Assembly (NCBI RefSeq): GCF_902826555.1
Contig: NZ_CADEFI010000015.1
Location: 1 to 40,576, forward strand
Origin: an uncultured Hyphomicrobium sp.
GTDB taxonomy: Bacteria > Pseudomonadota > Alphaproteobacteria > Rhizobiales > Hyphomicrobiaceae
Length of the DNA stretch: 40,576 nucleotides
Direction: 5' to 3'
How positions within the stretch are numbered: the first letter of the stretch is position 1; every line of letters starts with the position of its first letter. Below the pieces are notes generated by a model. That model saw only the letters and a list, made by a program, of their open reading frames with translations. It was not told the origin of the DNA and searched no databases. This document shows positions 25,180-33,566 of the stretch, piece by piece. A program made the position numbers and the translations under genes.

Positions 25180-26208
25180 ATGACCAACGCCGCTCTTGTT
25201 TGCCGGAACCTCTGGAAGCTCTACGGGCCGGATCCGAAGGGCTTTCTGAGCCAGCACGCGTCGCAGCCCAGCGATGCCGCCATCAAGGCGGCGGGCTACG
25301 TGGCGGCGGTCGCGGATGCGTCCATCGAGGTGGAGCGCGGCGAGATCTTCGTCATCATGGGGCTCTCGGGCTCCGGCAAGTCCACGCTCGTGCGTTGCCT
25401 GTCGCGGCTCATCGAGCCGACCGGCGGCTCCGTCGCATTCGACGGAGTCGATCTTCTGGCCGCGACGCCGGAGGATCTGATCGAGCTGCGGCGGCACAAG
25501 ATGGGCATGGTGTTTCAGCACTTCGCGCTGTTGCCCCATCTTTCGGTGCTCGACAACGTCGCATTTCCACTCGAGATCCGCGGGCTCGGACGGCGCGAGC
25601 GCGAAAAGCCGGCGCGCGAGATGATCGAGCTCGTGGGGCTTGCGGGCCGCGAGCATAACCTTCCGCACCAGCTATCCGGCGGGCAGCAGCAGCGTGTCGG
25701 CATCGCGCGATCTCTGATCACCAATCCCGATATCTGGTTTCTCGACGAGCCGTTCTCGGCGCTCGATCCGCTGATCCGGCGCGAGATGCAGAACGAGTTC
25801 ATGCGGCTGCAGGACACGCTGCACAAGACCATCGTCTTTATCACGCATGATTTCGACGAGGCCGTGCGGGTCGGCGACCGAATTGCCATCATGCGCGACG
25901 GGCGCGTGGTGCAGGTCGGCACGCCGGAAGATCTCGTGCGCGCGCCGGCCGATGCCTACGTTGCCGAGTTCACGCGGGAAGCGCCGCGAAGCAAGATTCT
26001 CTCCGCGCGTGCCATCATGCGCGACGTGAAGGCCGGCGAGGCCGTTGCCGGAACGATCGGCGCGGGGATGAAGGTTGGGGAGTTCGCGGCGCGCGTCGAG
26101 GCCTCCGACTTGCCGTTCGGTGTGGCGGACGAAGCTGGGCGGCAGATCGGCGTCGTCGATCGGCAGACCGTCATGCGCGTGCTCGTCGGCGCCGAGGAGC
26201 GCCAATGA
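25180..26208 (+). CDS. Glycine betaine/proline-type ABC importer, ATP-binding protein
   Basis: This is a 342-residue ABC ATPase of the ProV/OpuAA type. Walker A is GLSGSGKST, followed by the Q-loop FQHFALLPHLSVLDNV, signature LSGGQQQRVGIAR, Walker B IWFLDEPFSALDPL and H-loop ITHDFDEA. The ProV-like N-terminal insertion before Walker A (GPDPKGFLSQHASQPSDAAIKAAGYVAAVADASIEVE) is present. The C-terminal tail of about 70 residues has a single CBS-like stretch (GVADEAGRQIGVVDRQTVMRVLVG) instead of the usual tandem CBS pair. The stop overlaps the permease start by 4 bases. Confidence 0.93.
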   Translation: MTNAALVCRNLWKLYGPDPKGFLSQHASQPSDAAIKAAGYVAAVADASIEVERGEIFVIMGLSGSGKSTLVRCLSRLIEPTGGSVAFDGVDLLAATPEDLIELRRHKMGMVFQHFALLPHLSVLDNVAFPLEIRGLGRREREKPAREMIELVGLAGREHNLPHQLSGGQQQRVGIARSLITNPDIWFLDEPFSALDPLIRREMQNEFMRLQDTLHKTIVFITHDFDEAVRVGDRIAIMRDGRVVQVGTPEDLVRAPADAYVAEFTREAPRSKILSARAIMRDVKAGEAVAGTIGAGMKVGEFAARVEASDLPFGVADEAGRQIGVVDRQTVMRVLVGAEERQ

Positions 26209-28214
26209 CGGCCGCGGCGGTGGAGAGCAAGCCGGCCGGTACGGAGGTGCGGTTCAGTCCGACCGCCCCGGTGTTCGGCGCGTTCGTCGCGCTGGCGTTC
26301 CTCGCGTTCTTGTTCACGGATCGCCTTCCCGGCTGGATGAGCGAGCTTCCTCAAGCCTGGCGGCTCGGGCTCGATAGCGGCATTTCGAACGCCATGAAGT
26401 GGCTCGTCGAGCAGGCGAGCTTCGGCCTGTTCACGTTCAAGGACATGACGCGCGCGATTGCGGACGTGCTCAACATTCCGCTGGATGTTGCGACTTCCAT
26501 TTTCTCCACCGGCCTGCAGCAAGGCCGCGGGTCAGCGGCCGTGCGGCTCGCGCCGCCCCTGCCGTGGGTGGCCGTGATCGGTATCGTCGCGGCCCTCGGA
26601 TACCGTTTCGGCGGCCGGCGGCTCGCGCTGCTTGCCGGCGGCGCATTCCTCTATCTCGCGGTTTTCGGGCAGTGGGCGAGCGCAATGACCACGCTGTCGT
26701 CAATCGTGGTGGCGGCGCCGCTCGGTATTCTCGTCGGCGTGGTCACGGGCGTGATCGGCTATCGCGTGCCGCTGTTCAAGCGGATCATTGGGCCGGTTCT
26801 CGATCTCATGCAGACGGTGCCGACCTTCGCCTATCTTATTCCAATCCTGTTCCTGTTCGGGTTCGGACCGGTGGCTGCGATGATCGCCACCATGATTTAC
26901 GCGGCGCCGCCGATGGTGAGGGTGACGATGGCGGCGCTCGACGGCGTGCCGCGCGAGATCGTCGAGTATGGCACCATGGCGGGGACGACGCCGCGCCAGA
27001 TGATCCTCAAGGTGATGCTGCCCGCGGCGCGACCTCAGCTTCTCGTTGGCGTCAATCAGGTGATCATGCTGTCGCTCAACATGGTGATCATCGCCTCGAT
27101 GATCGGTGCGGGCGGTCTCGGCTTCGATGTCCTGACCAGCCTCAGGAGGCTCGATATCGGGCGCGGGCTCGAGGCCGGGCTTGCGATCGTGATGCTCGCC
27201 ATCGCGCTCGACCGCCTGAGCCAAGCCTATGCGGAGGGCGCGCGCCTGCGAGATGCGCAAGGCGGAGGGCGGCGCTTTTTCCTGGGGCTCGCTGCATTTG
27301 TCGTGGCGGCCTATGTGCTCGGGCTTTTTCTGCCGTTCGTCGCGACCTATCCAGAAGCACTGCAATTCTCCACGGCGCCGTTCTGGTCCGCGGCCGTGCA
27401 ATGGATCAACGTGCATTTCTTCGACTTCTTCGACGCCATAAAAACGTTCCTGCTCCTGAACCTCCTGCTTCCGGTCAAGCGGTTCATGCTGGCCCAGCCG
27501 TGGCCTCTGGTGATCGCGGCGCTTGCCACAGCAGGCTGGTGGCTTAGCGGCTGGCGGCTGGCCTCGCTCGTTTCGGCGCTGGCGCTGTTCGTCGTCCTCA
27601 ACGGGCAGTGGGAGTTTGCGATGGTGAGCGTGTATCTGTGCGCCGTTGCAGTCTTTTTCGCGGCTTTGATCGGCGTTCCGCTCGGCATCTATTCGGGCCT
27701 CAATCCGAAGGCGTGGCGCATCGTCGAGCCGGTCATCGACACACTGCAGACGCTGCCGAGCTTCGTCTATCTCATTCCGGCCGTGATGCTGTTCCGCGTC
27801 GGCGACTTCACGGCCATTCTTGCCATCGTGCTCTACGCGTTGGCGCCGGCAGTGCGCTTCTCGGCGCACGGGATCCGGCAGGTCCCGGAAATGCTCACCG
27901 AAGCCGGGACCTCGATGGGATGCACGTCGCGGCAAATCCTGCGGCGAATCCAGCTTCCGGTTGCGCTACCGACCATCCTCCTGGGACTCAATCAGACGGT
28001 GATGCTGGCGCTTTCCATGCTGGTGATCACCGCGTTGGTCGGGACGCGGGATCTCGGGCAGCAGGTCTACATGGCGCTGACGAAGGCCGATACGGGGAAG
28101 GGTCTCGTGGCCGGGTTGTGCGTTGCGGCCATCGCCATCGTGGCGGACCGCTTGATCCAGGGCGGAGCGAGCCGCCTAGCCGCGCAGCGCAGGGGAGCCG
28201 GCGATGCAGCCTGA
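26205..28214 (+). CDS. ABC importer permease with two fused ProW-type domains
   Basis: This is a 669-residue inner-membrane protein with two complete ProW/OpuAB permease domains in one chain (about residues 145-345 and 470-655). Each half carries its own ATPase-coupling EAA-like loop: GTMAGTTPRQMILKVMLPAARPQLLVG in the first, GTSMGCTSRQILRRIQLPVALPTILLG in the second. Each is followed by a NQVIMLSLNMVIIASMIG / NQTVMLALSMLVITALVG segment. Usual importers use a homodimer of one domain, so here the pore would be a single fused chain with the ATPase dimer. The N-terminus has an extra span and the mid-part several more. The gene overlaps the ATPase by 4 bases and the kinase by 11. Confidence 0.93.
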   Translation: MTAAAVESKPAGTEVRFSPTAPVFGAFVALAFLAFLFTDRLPGWMSELPQAWRLGLDSGISNAMKWLVEQASFGLFTFKDMTRAIADVLNIPLDVATSIFSTGLQQGRGSAAVRLAPPLPWVAVIGIVAALGYRFGGRRLALLAGGAFLYLAVFGQWASAMTTLSSIVVAAPLGILVGVVTGVIGYRVPLFKRIIGPVLDLMQTVPTFAYLIPILFLFGFGPVAAMIATMIYAAPPMVRVTMAALDGVPREIVEYGTMAGTTPRQMILKVMLPAARPQLLVGVNQVIMLSLNMVIIASMIGAGGLGFDVLTSLRRLDIGRGLEAGLAIVMLAIALDRLSQAYAEGARLRDAQGGGRRFFLGLAAFVVAAYVLGLFLPFVATYPEALQFSTAPFWSAAVQWINVHFFDFFDAIKTFLLLNLLLPVKRFMLAQPWPLVIAALATAGWWLSGWRLASLVSALALFVVLNGQWEFAMVSVYLCAVAVFFAALIGVPLGIYSGLNPKAWRIVEPVIDTLQTLPSFVYLIPAVMLFRVGDFTAILAIVLYALAPAVRFSAHGIRQVPEMLTEAGTSMGCTSRQILRRIQLPVALPTILLGLNQTVMLALSMLVITALVGTRDLGQQVYMALTKADTGKGLVAGLCVAAIAIVADRLIQGGASRLAAQRRGAGDAA

Positions 28215-29106
28215 TCTGGCAATCGATCCGTTGGTGGAACGGGTGACGCGTCTCGACATCTGGTTCGGACGCGTCGATCCCGAGCCGCTGCTCGGCGGGA
28301 TCACGAACAAGAACTTTGTCGTTTGCGACCGCGGCAAGAAGTATGTGGTGCGCACCGGTGGCGACATTCTCGTGCATGGCGTCGTGCGGGCCAATGAGCT
28401 GGCAGCGACGCGGGCGGCGCATGCGGCGGGGATCAGCCCCGCGGTCCTCCATGCGGAGCCCGGCATCATGGTCATCGACTTCATCGAAGGGCGCACGTTC
28501 ACGCCTGACGATGTGCGCAATGCCGCGAATTTCGATCGGCTGGTGGATCTCGTTCGGCGTTGCCATCGCGACGTGGCGCTTCACCTGCGCGGACCGGCGC
28601 CGATGTTCTGGCCGTTCCATGTCATTCGCGACTATGCGCATACGCTGCGCGAGGGCGGAAGCCGCCACCATGCGCTGCTTCCGGATCTGCTCGCGCGGGC
28701 GCAGGCTTTGGAAGTGGCGGTCGGGCCGATCGATGTCGTGTTCGGCCATAACGACCTTCTGGCGGCGAACATTCTCGACGACGGCACCAAGCTGTGGCTG
28801 CTCGACTGGGAGTATGCCGGTTTCAACTCGCCTCTGTTCGATCTCGGGGGGCTGGCGTCGAACAGTGAGATGCCGGCGGAGATGGCGGAAACGCTGGTCT
28901 CCGCTTATTTCCAGCGACCGGTCGATGACGCTCTGCGTCGTCAGGCGGCTGCCATGACGTCGGCCTCGCTTCTCCGCGAAACGCTGTGGGCGATGGTGTC
29001 GGAGATCCATTCCACCGTCGATTTCGACTACGCGGCTTATACGGCCGAGAATCTCGCGCGCTTCGACGCGTCCTATGCCCGATACAAGACCATGGAGAGA
29101 ACATGA
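28204..29106 (+). CDS. Choline/ethanolamine kinase-like phosphotransferase, copy 2
   Basis: This is a 300-residue APH/choline kinase superfamily protein. GGITNKNFVV and KYVVRTGGD form the N-lobe, GHNDLLAANIL gives the catalytic H182, D184 and N189, and LWLLDWEYAGFNSPLFDLGGLAS gives the metal ligand D201 and the choline-kinase-type DWEYAG motif. All catalytic residues are kept. The start overlaps the permease gene by 11 bases and the stop overlaps the dehydrogenase start by 4, so it is tightly bound into the importer-dehydrogenase operon. It is paralogous to the protein at 19728-20663 but diverged, which suggests distinct substrates. Confidence 0.87.
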   Translation: MQPDLAIDPLVERVTRLDIWFGRVDPEPLLGGITNKNFVVCDRGKKYVVRTGGDILVHGVVRANELAATRAAHAAGISPAVLHAEPGIMVIDFIEGRTFTPDDVRNAANFDRLVDLVRRCHRDVALHLRGPAPMFWPFHVIRDYAHTLREGGSRHHALLPDLLARAQALEVAVGPIDVVFGHNDLLAANILDDGTKLWLLDWEYAGFNSPLFDLGGLASNSEMPAEMAETLVSAYFQRPVDDALRRQAAAMTSASLLRETLWAMVSEIHSTVDFDYAAYTAENLARFDASYARYKTMERT

Positions 29107-31553
29107 GCGAGCTGCCAACGTCGGCCAAGTTCGTCATCATCGGTGGCGGAATCGTCGGATGCTCGACGGCCTATCATCTCGGCAAGATGGGGTTCAAGGA
29201 TGTGCTGCTGCTCGAGCGCGGTCAGCTCACATCGGGTTCGACGTGGCATGCAGCCGGGCTCGTCGGCCAGCTCCGGTCGAGCGCGAACATCACGCAACTG
29301 CTCGGGTATTCTGTAGCCTTGTACGACCGGCTAGAGGCAGAGACCGGCCTGGCCACGGGTTGGAAGCGGAATGGAGGTTTGCGGCTTGCCTGTAATGCGG
29401 AACGCTGGACGGAGGTGAAGCGGCAGGCCACGACCGCCAAGTCGTTCGGCCTCGACATGCAGCTCCTCACGCCCAAGGAAGCGCAGGCGCTATGGCCGCT
29501 GATGCAGGTGGACGACGTCGTCGGTGCGGCCTTCCTGCCGACCGATGGGCAGGCGTCACCATCCGACATCACGATGTCGCTGGCGCGGGGGGCGCGGCAA
29601 GGCGGCGTGACCATCAAGGAAGGCGTGAGCGTCACCAGCATCGAGGTCGAGGGCGGCGTCGTGCGCGCGGTGGTGACCGACAAGGGGCGTGTTGCCTGCG
29701 AGAAGCTCGTGATCTGCGGCGGGCAGTGGTCGCGCCAGATCGGCCAGCTGGCAGGGGTCAACATTCCGCTGGTGTCGATGCAGCATCAGTACCTGATCAC
29801 GGAAAAGATCGACGGCGTGACGCCGGGATTGCCGACCCTGCGCGATCCGGATCGCCTCACGTACTGGAAGGAAGAGGTTGGCGGTCTCGTCATGGGCGGC
29901 TACGAGCCCAATCCGAAGCCGTGGTCGGAAACGAAGCTTGGCGAGCCGTTCGCGTTTCAACTTCTGGACAATGACCTCGAGCACTTCGAGCCACTGCTCG
30001 AGCTGGCCGCCGGGCGCGTCCCGGCCATGCAGACGGCCGGTATCCGCCAGTTCATCAACGGTCCCGAGAGCTTCACACCCGACGGCAATTTCATCCTGGG
30101 CGAGGCCCCGGAGGTACGGAACATCTTTGTCGGCGCCGGTTTCAACGCGTTCGGTATCGCGGCCGGCGGCGGGGCCGGCATGGCGCTCGCCGAGTGGGTT
30201 GCCAAGGGCGAGCCGCCGTATGACCTGTGGCCGGTCGATATCCGCCGTTTCGGGCGCAATCACGTCGACACGAATTGGGTGCGTACGCGCACGATGGAAG
30301 CCTACGCCAAACACTACACGATGGCGTGGCCGCACGAGGAGCATCACTCCGGCCGGCCGCTTCGCCGTTCGCCTCTCTATGACCGATTGCTCGCGCAGGG
30401 GGCCGTGTTCGGCGAGAAGCTCGGCTGGGAGCGACCCAACTGGTTTGCCGACGTCAAGGCGGGCGAGGCGGCGCAGGACACCTACAGCTACGCCCGGCAG
30501 AACTGGTTCGAGGCTGTGAAGCGCGAGCATACCGCTGCGCGCGAGCGTGTTGCGGTATTCGACCAGACCTCGTTCGCCAAGTTCATGCTGGTGGGGCGCG
30601 ACGCGGAGCAAGCGCTGTCCTGGATTGCCGCCAACGACGTCTCCAAGGAGCCGGGCCGCCTCGTCTATACGCAGATGTTGAATACAAAGGGCGGCATCGA
30701 GTGCGACCTGACGGTCGGCCGGCTGGCGGCGGACACCTACTACATCGTCACCGGGACGGGGTTCGCCACGCACGACTTCGATTGGATCAGCCGCTCTATC
30801 CCGGCAGGACTCGACGCGCGGCTCGTCGACCTGACCTCGGCCTACGGCGTCTTGGCGGTGATGGGGCCGCGCACGCGCGATGTGTTGTCGGCGCTCTCGT
30901 CGGATGATCTTTCCAATGCGGGCTTTCCGTTCGGACGAATCCGCCGCATCACCCTCGCCGGGGCGCCGGTGATTGCGCTCAGGGTGACCTATGTCGGCGA
31001 ACTCGGCTGGGAGCTGCACATCCCGGTGGAGTTCATGACCGCCGTGTACGAGGCGTTGATGGCGGAAGGTGCCAAGCACGGCATCGCCAACGCGGGGTAC
31101 CGGGCCATCGAGTCGCTCAGGCTCGAGAAGGGCTATCGCGCCTGGGGATCGGAGATCGGGCCGGACCATTCTCCGTTGGTGGCGGGACTTGGCTGGGCCG
31201 TGAAGTTGAAATCGAACACGCCATTCCAGGGTCGCGAGGCGATTGCTGCGCAGGCGGCCAAGCCGTTGCCGCGGCTGCTCACCTGTTTCACGACAGATCC
31301 GTCCGTGGTGCTGCTGGGCCGCGAAACGATTTATCGCAACGGTGAGCGTGTCGGCTGGCTTGCGAGCGGCGGCTTCGGCTATACGGTCGGCCGTTCGGTC
31401 GGCTATGGCTATGTGCGACGGCCGGAGCTGGGTGTGGACGCGGATTTCGTGCTCTCGGGGTCCTATGAGCTCGAGGTGGCGACAGAGCGCATTCCGGCGG
31501 CGGTCTCGCTCGAACCTCTCTACGATCCGGCGAATGCCAGGATCCGCGGCTAG
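29103..31553 (+). CDS. Dimethylglycine/sarcosine dehydrogenase-like FAD-GcvT enzyme, copy 2
   Basis: This is an 816-residue paralogue of the protein at 20688-23108, with the same layout. The FAD domain has VIIGGGIVGCSTAYHLG and STWHAAGL (H49, the expected covalent FAD attachment). A linker with GIRQFINGPESFTPDGNFILGEAPEVRN follows, then a C-terminal GcvT folate domain (SFAKFMLVG, VTYVGELGWELHIP, GYRAIESLRLEKGYRAWGSEIGPD). The start ATG at 29103 overlaps the kinase stop. The reaction is presumably oxidative N-demethylation coupled to ETF and tetrahydrofolate. It is the last gene of the plus arm. Dimethylglycine, sarcosine or another methylated amino acid could be the substrate. Confidence 0.9.
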   Translation: MSELPTSAKFVIIGGGIVGCSTAYHLGKMGFKDVLLLERGQLTSGSTWHAAGLVGQLRSSANITQLLGYSVALYDRLEAETGLATGWKRNGGLRLACNAERWTEVKRQATTAKSFGLDMQLLTPKEAQALWPLMQVDDVVGAAFLPTDGQASPSDITMSLARGARQGGVTIKEGVSVTSIEVEGGVVRAVVTDKGRVACEKLVICGGQWSRQIGQLAGVNIPLVSMQHQYLITEKIDGVTPGLPTLRDPDRLTYWKEEVGGLVMGGYEPNPKPWSETKLGEPFAFQLLDNDLEHFEPLLELAAGRVPAMQTAGIRQFINGPESFTPDGNFILGEAPEVRNIFVGAGFNAFGIAAGGGAGMALAEWVAKGEPPYDLWPVDIRRFGRNHVDTNWVRTRTMEAYAKHYTMAWPHEEHHSGRPLRRSPLYDRLLAQGAVFGEKLGWERPNWFADVKAGEAAQDTYSYARQNWFEAVKREHTAARERVAVFDQTSFAKFMLVGRDAEQALSWIAANDVSKEPGRLVYTQMLNTKGGIECDLTVGRLAADTYYIVTGTGFATHDFDWISRSIPAGLDARLVDLTSAYGVLAVMGPRTRDVLSALSSDDLSNAGFPFGRIRRITLAGAPVIALRVTYVGELGWELHIPVEFMTAVYEALMAEGAKHGIANAGYRAIESLRLEKGYRAWGSEIGPDHSPLVAGLGWAVKLKSNTPFQGREAIAAQAAKPLPRLLTCFTTDPSVVLLGRETIYRNGERVGWLASGGFGYTVGRSVGYGYVRRPELGVDADFVLSGSYELEVATERIPAAVSLEPLYDPANARIRG

Positions 31554-31785
31554 GTCCGAGCGTTTGTGGTCAATGTGCAGTCGTGGCGACGACCAAAACG
31601 CATCGCCTGTGCGAGACGTCTTTGAGGGTAGCTTTGGGACGTTTGGCGCGCGGCGCTTCCGGATGCTTTAAAATTCGCGATCCCGCCAATCTTGGGAGCG
31701 CGTGAAGAGTAGCCGGTGCGAGCTTAGTTTTAGCCTCGGCCCCAGCCCCGACCATGCTTGGCATGGATGCTCGCGCGCGGCGTGT
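31554..31785. other. Convergent intergenic gap, no gene seen
   Basis: This gap lies between the convergent FAD-GcvT and HlyC-like genes. It contains a short CCATGC-TTG-GCATGG hairpin (31752-31766) but no T-run and no coding frame I can support. Confidence 0.4.
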
Positions 31786-32382
31786 TCAAGCGGTTGCGTT
31801 CTGCAGAATGCGTGTGCCGAGCTTGCCGCTCGCGTTTCGCGTTCGAACCTTGACCAATCGGCCTTTCCAGGCATTTTCGCGCAGCGTCTTCACCATGGCC
31901 TTGAGGATGCGGTTGTCGCCTACGACATCGACGATCCAGATGATGTTGCCGCTTTTCCAATCCTCGGATTTAAGAGTGGTGGTTGCGCTGCTGGACAAGC
32001 GCCGATCGACATTCTCGGATACGCTGGCCCATAGGACGGCTGCGACGGGGGTGGCGAGGCCATCTTTCGTATGTGTCGCCTCGGCCAACGAGAACTGGCC
32101 GCTCAGCACGGCCGGTGCAACCTTCTCCTCAATCTCCGCAAGCGTCTTTCCGCGGTGGGACTTTGATCGGCAGCAGACCGCCATCACTGCGCCGAAGGCC
32201 TGGATGACACCGCGCGAATAAGCCTTCGCCTCTCCGAGAGCTTTCTTCGATGGTGCGGATGCGGTTGTGCCGTCCGGACGCGGTGACGCTGCCGTCACGG
32301 CCTGCTCTTTGACGGAGTCGCGCGCTATCGCGGCGCCATTCGCGGTTTCTTTGGGTTTATTCGTTTTCGATCTGAAAAACAT
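31786..32382 (-). CDS. HlyC-like toxin-activating lysine acyltransferase
   Basis: This encodes a 198-residue protein whose second part (about 60-195) matches the HlyC/RtxC family, which uses acyl-ACP to attach fatty acids to lysines of RTX toxins. Aligning by eye, SKSHRGKT corresponds to the catalytic-His segment of HlyC (SPLHRNWP; H76 here). Next comes the family pattern QFSLAEATHTKDGLATPVAAVLWASVSENVDRRL and DWKSGNIIWIVDVVGDN, with the expected catalytic Asp at D152. A Lys/Ala/Thr-rich N-terminal extension of about 55 residues is unusual. AAGGAG lies upstream of the start. No RTX toxin gene lies within the window. It follows gspJ by 166 bases on the same strand and might modify a type II or type I secreted protein encoded elsewhere. 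Confidence 0.8.
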   Translation of the reverse strand: MFFRSKTNKPKETANGAAIARDSVKEQAVTAASPRPDGTTASAPSKKALGEAKAYSRGVIQAFGAVMAVCCRSKSHRGKTLAEIEEKVAPAVLSGQFSLAEATHTKDGLATPVAAVLWASVSENVDRRLSSSATTTLKSEDWKSGNIIWIVDVVGDNRILKAMVKTLRENAWKGRLVKVRTRNASGKLGTRILQNATA

Positions 32383-32548
32383 GATGCAACGCTCCTTTTT
32401 CTTAAAATCTGGATGCCGATTTGTGCCGTTGAAAAGCCTGCATCGAGTTATGTCGTGAACGTCTTTGTGTTTGCCATTTGTTGTGTTCGGTTGTCGGTTC
32501 GCGTCTTGTGTTTCGGATTCATCGGCCGCGGCAGCTGTCTGTAAGTGC

Positions 32549-33187
32549 CTATCCGGCAGCGTTTATCAATGGTCGACCGGGCCGTAGGGGCACGTAAATC
32601 GCACCTGCAGATTTTCCGTTTCGCCATGCCTTCACGTGAATGGCCAAAGGAAATGAAGCGCGACCTTTCCACGTGTCTTGCCAAGATCTATTTTCGTTAT
32701 CCGGGCCGGGTCCGAAGTATTGAATTTTGAAATTTGAAACCCCGGCATCGATCGTTCGTTGCTGTGACGGAGCCGTTCCTTTGCGCCGGTTCGGAGCATG
32801 CGGCGTCATCCGCAACGCCAATCCCTTGGTCGTGACGAGGCGGCCGAGTTCCACGCGGTAGAGTCCGCCTGGCATCTCGCCGTCTTCGACGGCAGCCAGG
32901 AACGCTACGTGCTCGGGTTCTCCGACAAAATGGATGTTGGCCTGGTTGCCGATGCGCTGTTCGTACAGCGGTTGCGCGTCGGCCAGGCGCTGCTCGACGA
33001 ACCGCATCGATGTTGCGAATGTGATGTCGCCATCTTGGGCGATGACGCGTCGCAGTGCGTGCCGTGATGCGTTGAGCGCCGTCGATGTCAATGCCAGGAC
33101 GATGGACAGAAGCGCGAGGGCGGCAATTGCTTCGATGACGCTGAAGCCGGCCTGCCGAGACGCCATCGCCTGCGCGTTATCGGTCAT
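32549..33187 (-). CDS. gspJ: Type II secretion minor pseudopilin GspJ
   Basis: This is a 212-residue minor pseudopilin of the type II secretion system. A prepilin peptidase site G14-F15 with Glu at mature position +5 (AGFSVIEA) precedes a hydrophobic helix (IAALALLSIVLALTSTAL). The long globular part with Trp-rich strands (FKIQYFGPGPDNENRSWQDTWKG, PLAIHVKAW) fits GspJ by size and position as the last of H-I-J. The start overlaps gspI by 11 bases. In other systems GspJ forms the pilus tip with GspI and GspK; no gspK is present here. Confidence 0.85.
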   Translation of the reverse strand: MTDNAQAMASRQAGFSVIEAIAALALLSIVLALTSTALNASRHALRRVIAQDGDITFATSMRFVEQRLADAQPLYEQRIGNQANIHFVGEPEHVAFLAAVEDGEMPGGLYRVELGRLVTTKGLALRMTPHAPNRRKGTAPSQQRTIDAGVSNFKIQYFGPGPDNENRSWQDTWKGRASFPLAIHVKAWRNGKSAGAIYVPLRPGRPLINAAG

Positions 33188-33563
33188 TGGCGCCGTCCAT
33201 CTTCAGAGTCATCAGTCGCCTCGGCGGGCGGCCACGTGCGTGGGCTTCAACCGCGACCCAGTAGGCGCGTGGCTTGCGAAATGCGCCGAATGCATCGGCT
33301 CCCGCGTGGTGGGGACTGATCGACAGCGTCCAATCTATGCCGCCGTTACGGCCGGATTGCGTGCCTTCGACCAACGGCGTTTCCACGCCTGCTCTCGCGA
33401 GCTCTGTCTTCGCGACCTCGAGCATGCGGGCTTCGACATCGCTTATTCGTATGCCACGTGTGCCCAATGCCAGGCCGCGGTACGCGGCGGCCATGAGCAA
33501 GGCGCTGATGGTCAGTGCGACCAGGACTTCGATGAGGGAAAAGCCGGCTTCATCGGTATCCAT
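33177..33563 (-). CDS. gspI: Type II secretion minor pseudopilin GspI
   Basis: This is a 128-residue minor pseudopilin. The leader is very short, with cleavage at G7-F8 and Glu at +5 (AGFSLIEVLVALTISALLM), and the typical GspI segment ARMLEVAKTELARAG follows the helix. It lies between gspH (3-base gap) and gspJ (11-base overlap). GspI nucleates the tip of the pseudopilus that pushes folded exoproteins through the outer-membrane secretin. Confidence 0.87.
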   Translation of the reverse strand: MDTDEAGFSLIEVLVALTISALLMAAAYRGLALGTRGIRISDVEARMLEVAKTELARAGVETPLVEGTQSGRNGGIDWTLSISPHHAGADAFGAFRKPRAYWVAVEAHARGRPPRRLMTLKMDGANDR

Positions 33564-33566
33564 TTC

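Noticed and set aside
29556-31169. Long open frame on the minus strand opposite the second FAD-GcvT gene
   Set aside because: It mirrors a well-supported gene, has no recognisable domain or ribosome site, and has the Arg/Pro/His-rich composition of shadow frames.
31752-31766. Hairpin CCATGC-TTG-GCATGG as a terminator
   Set aside because: The stem is only 6 bp and no T-run follows on either strand.
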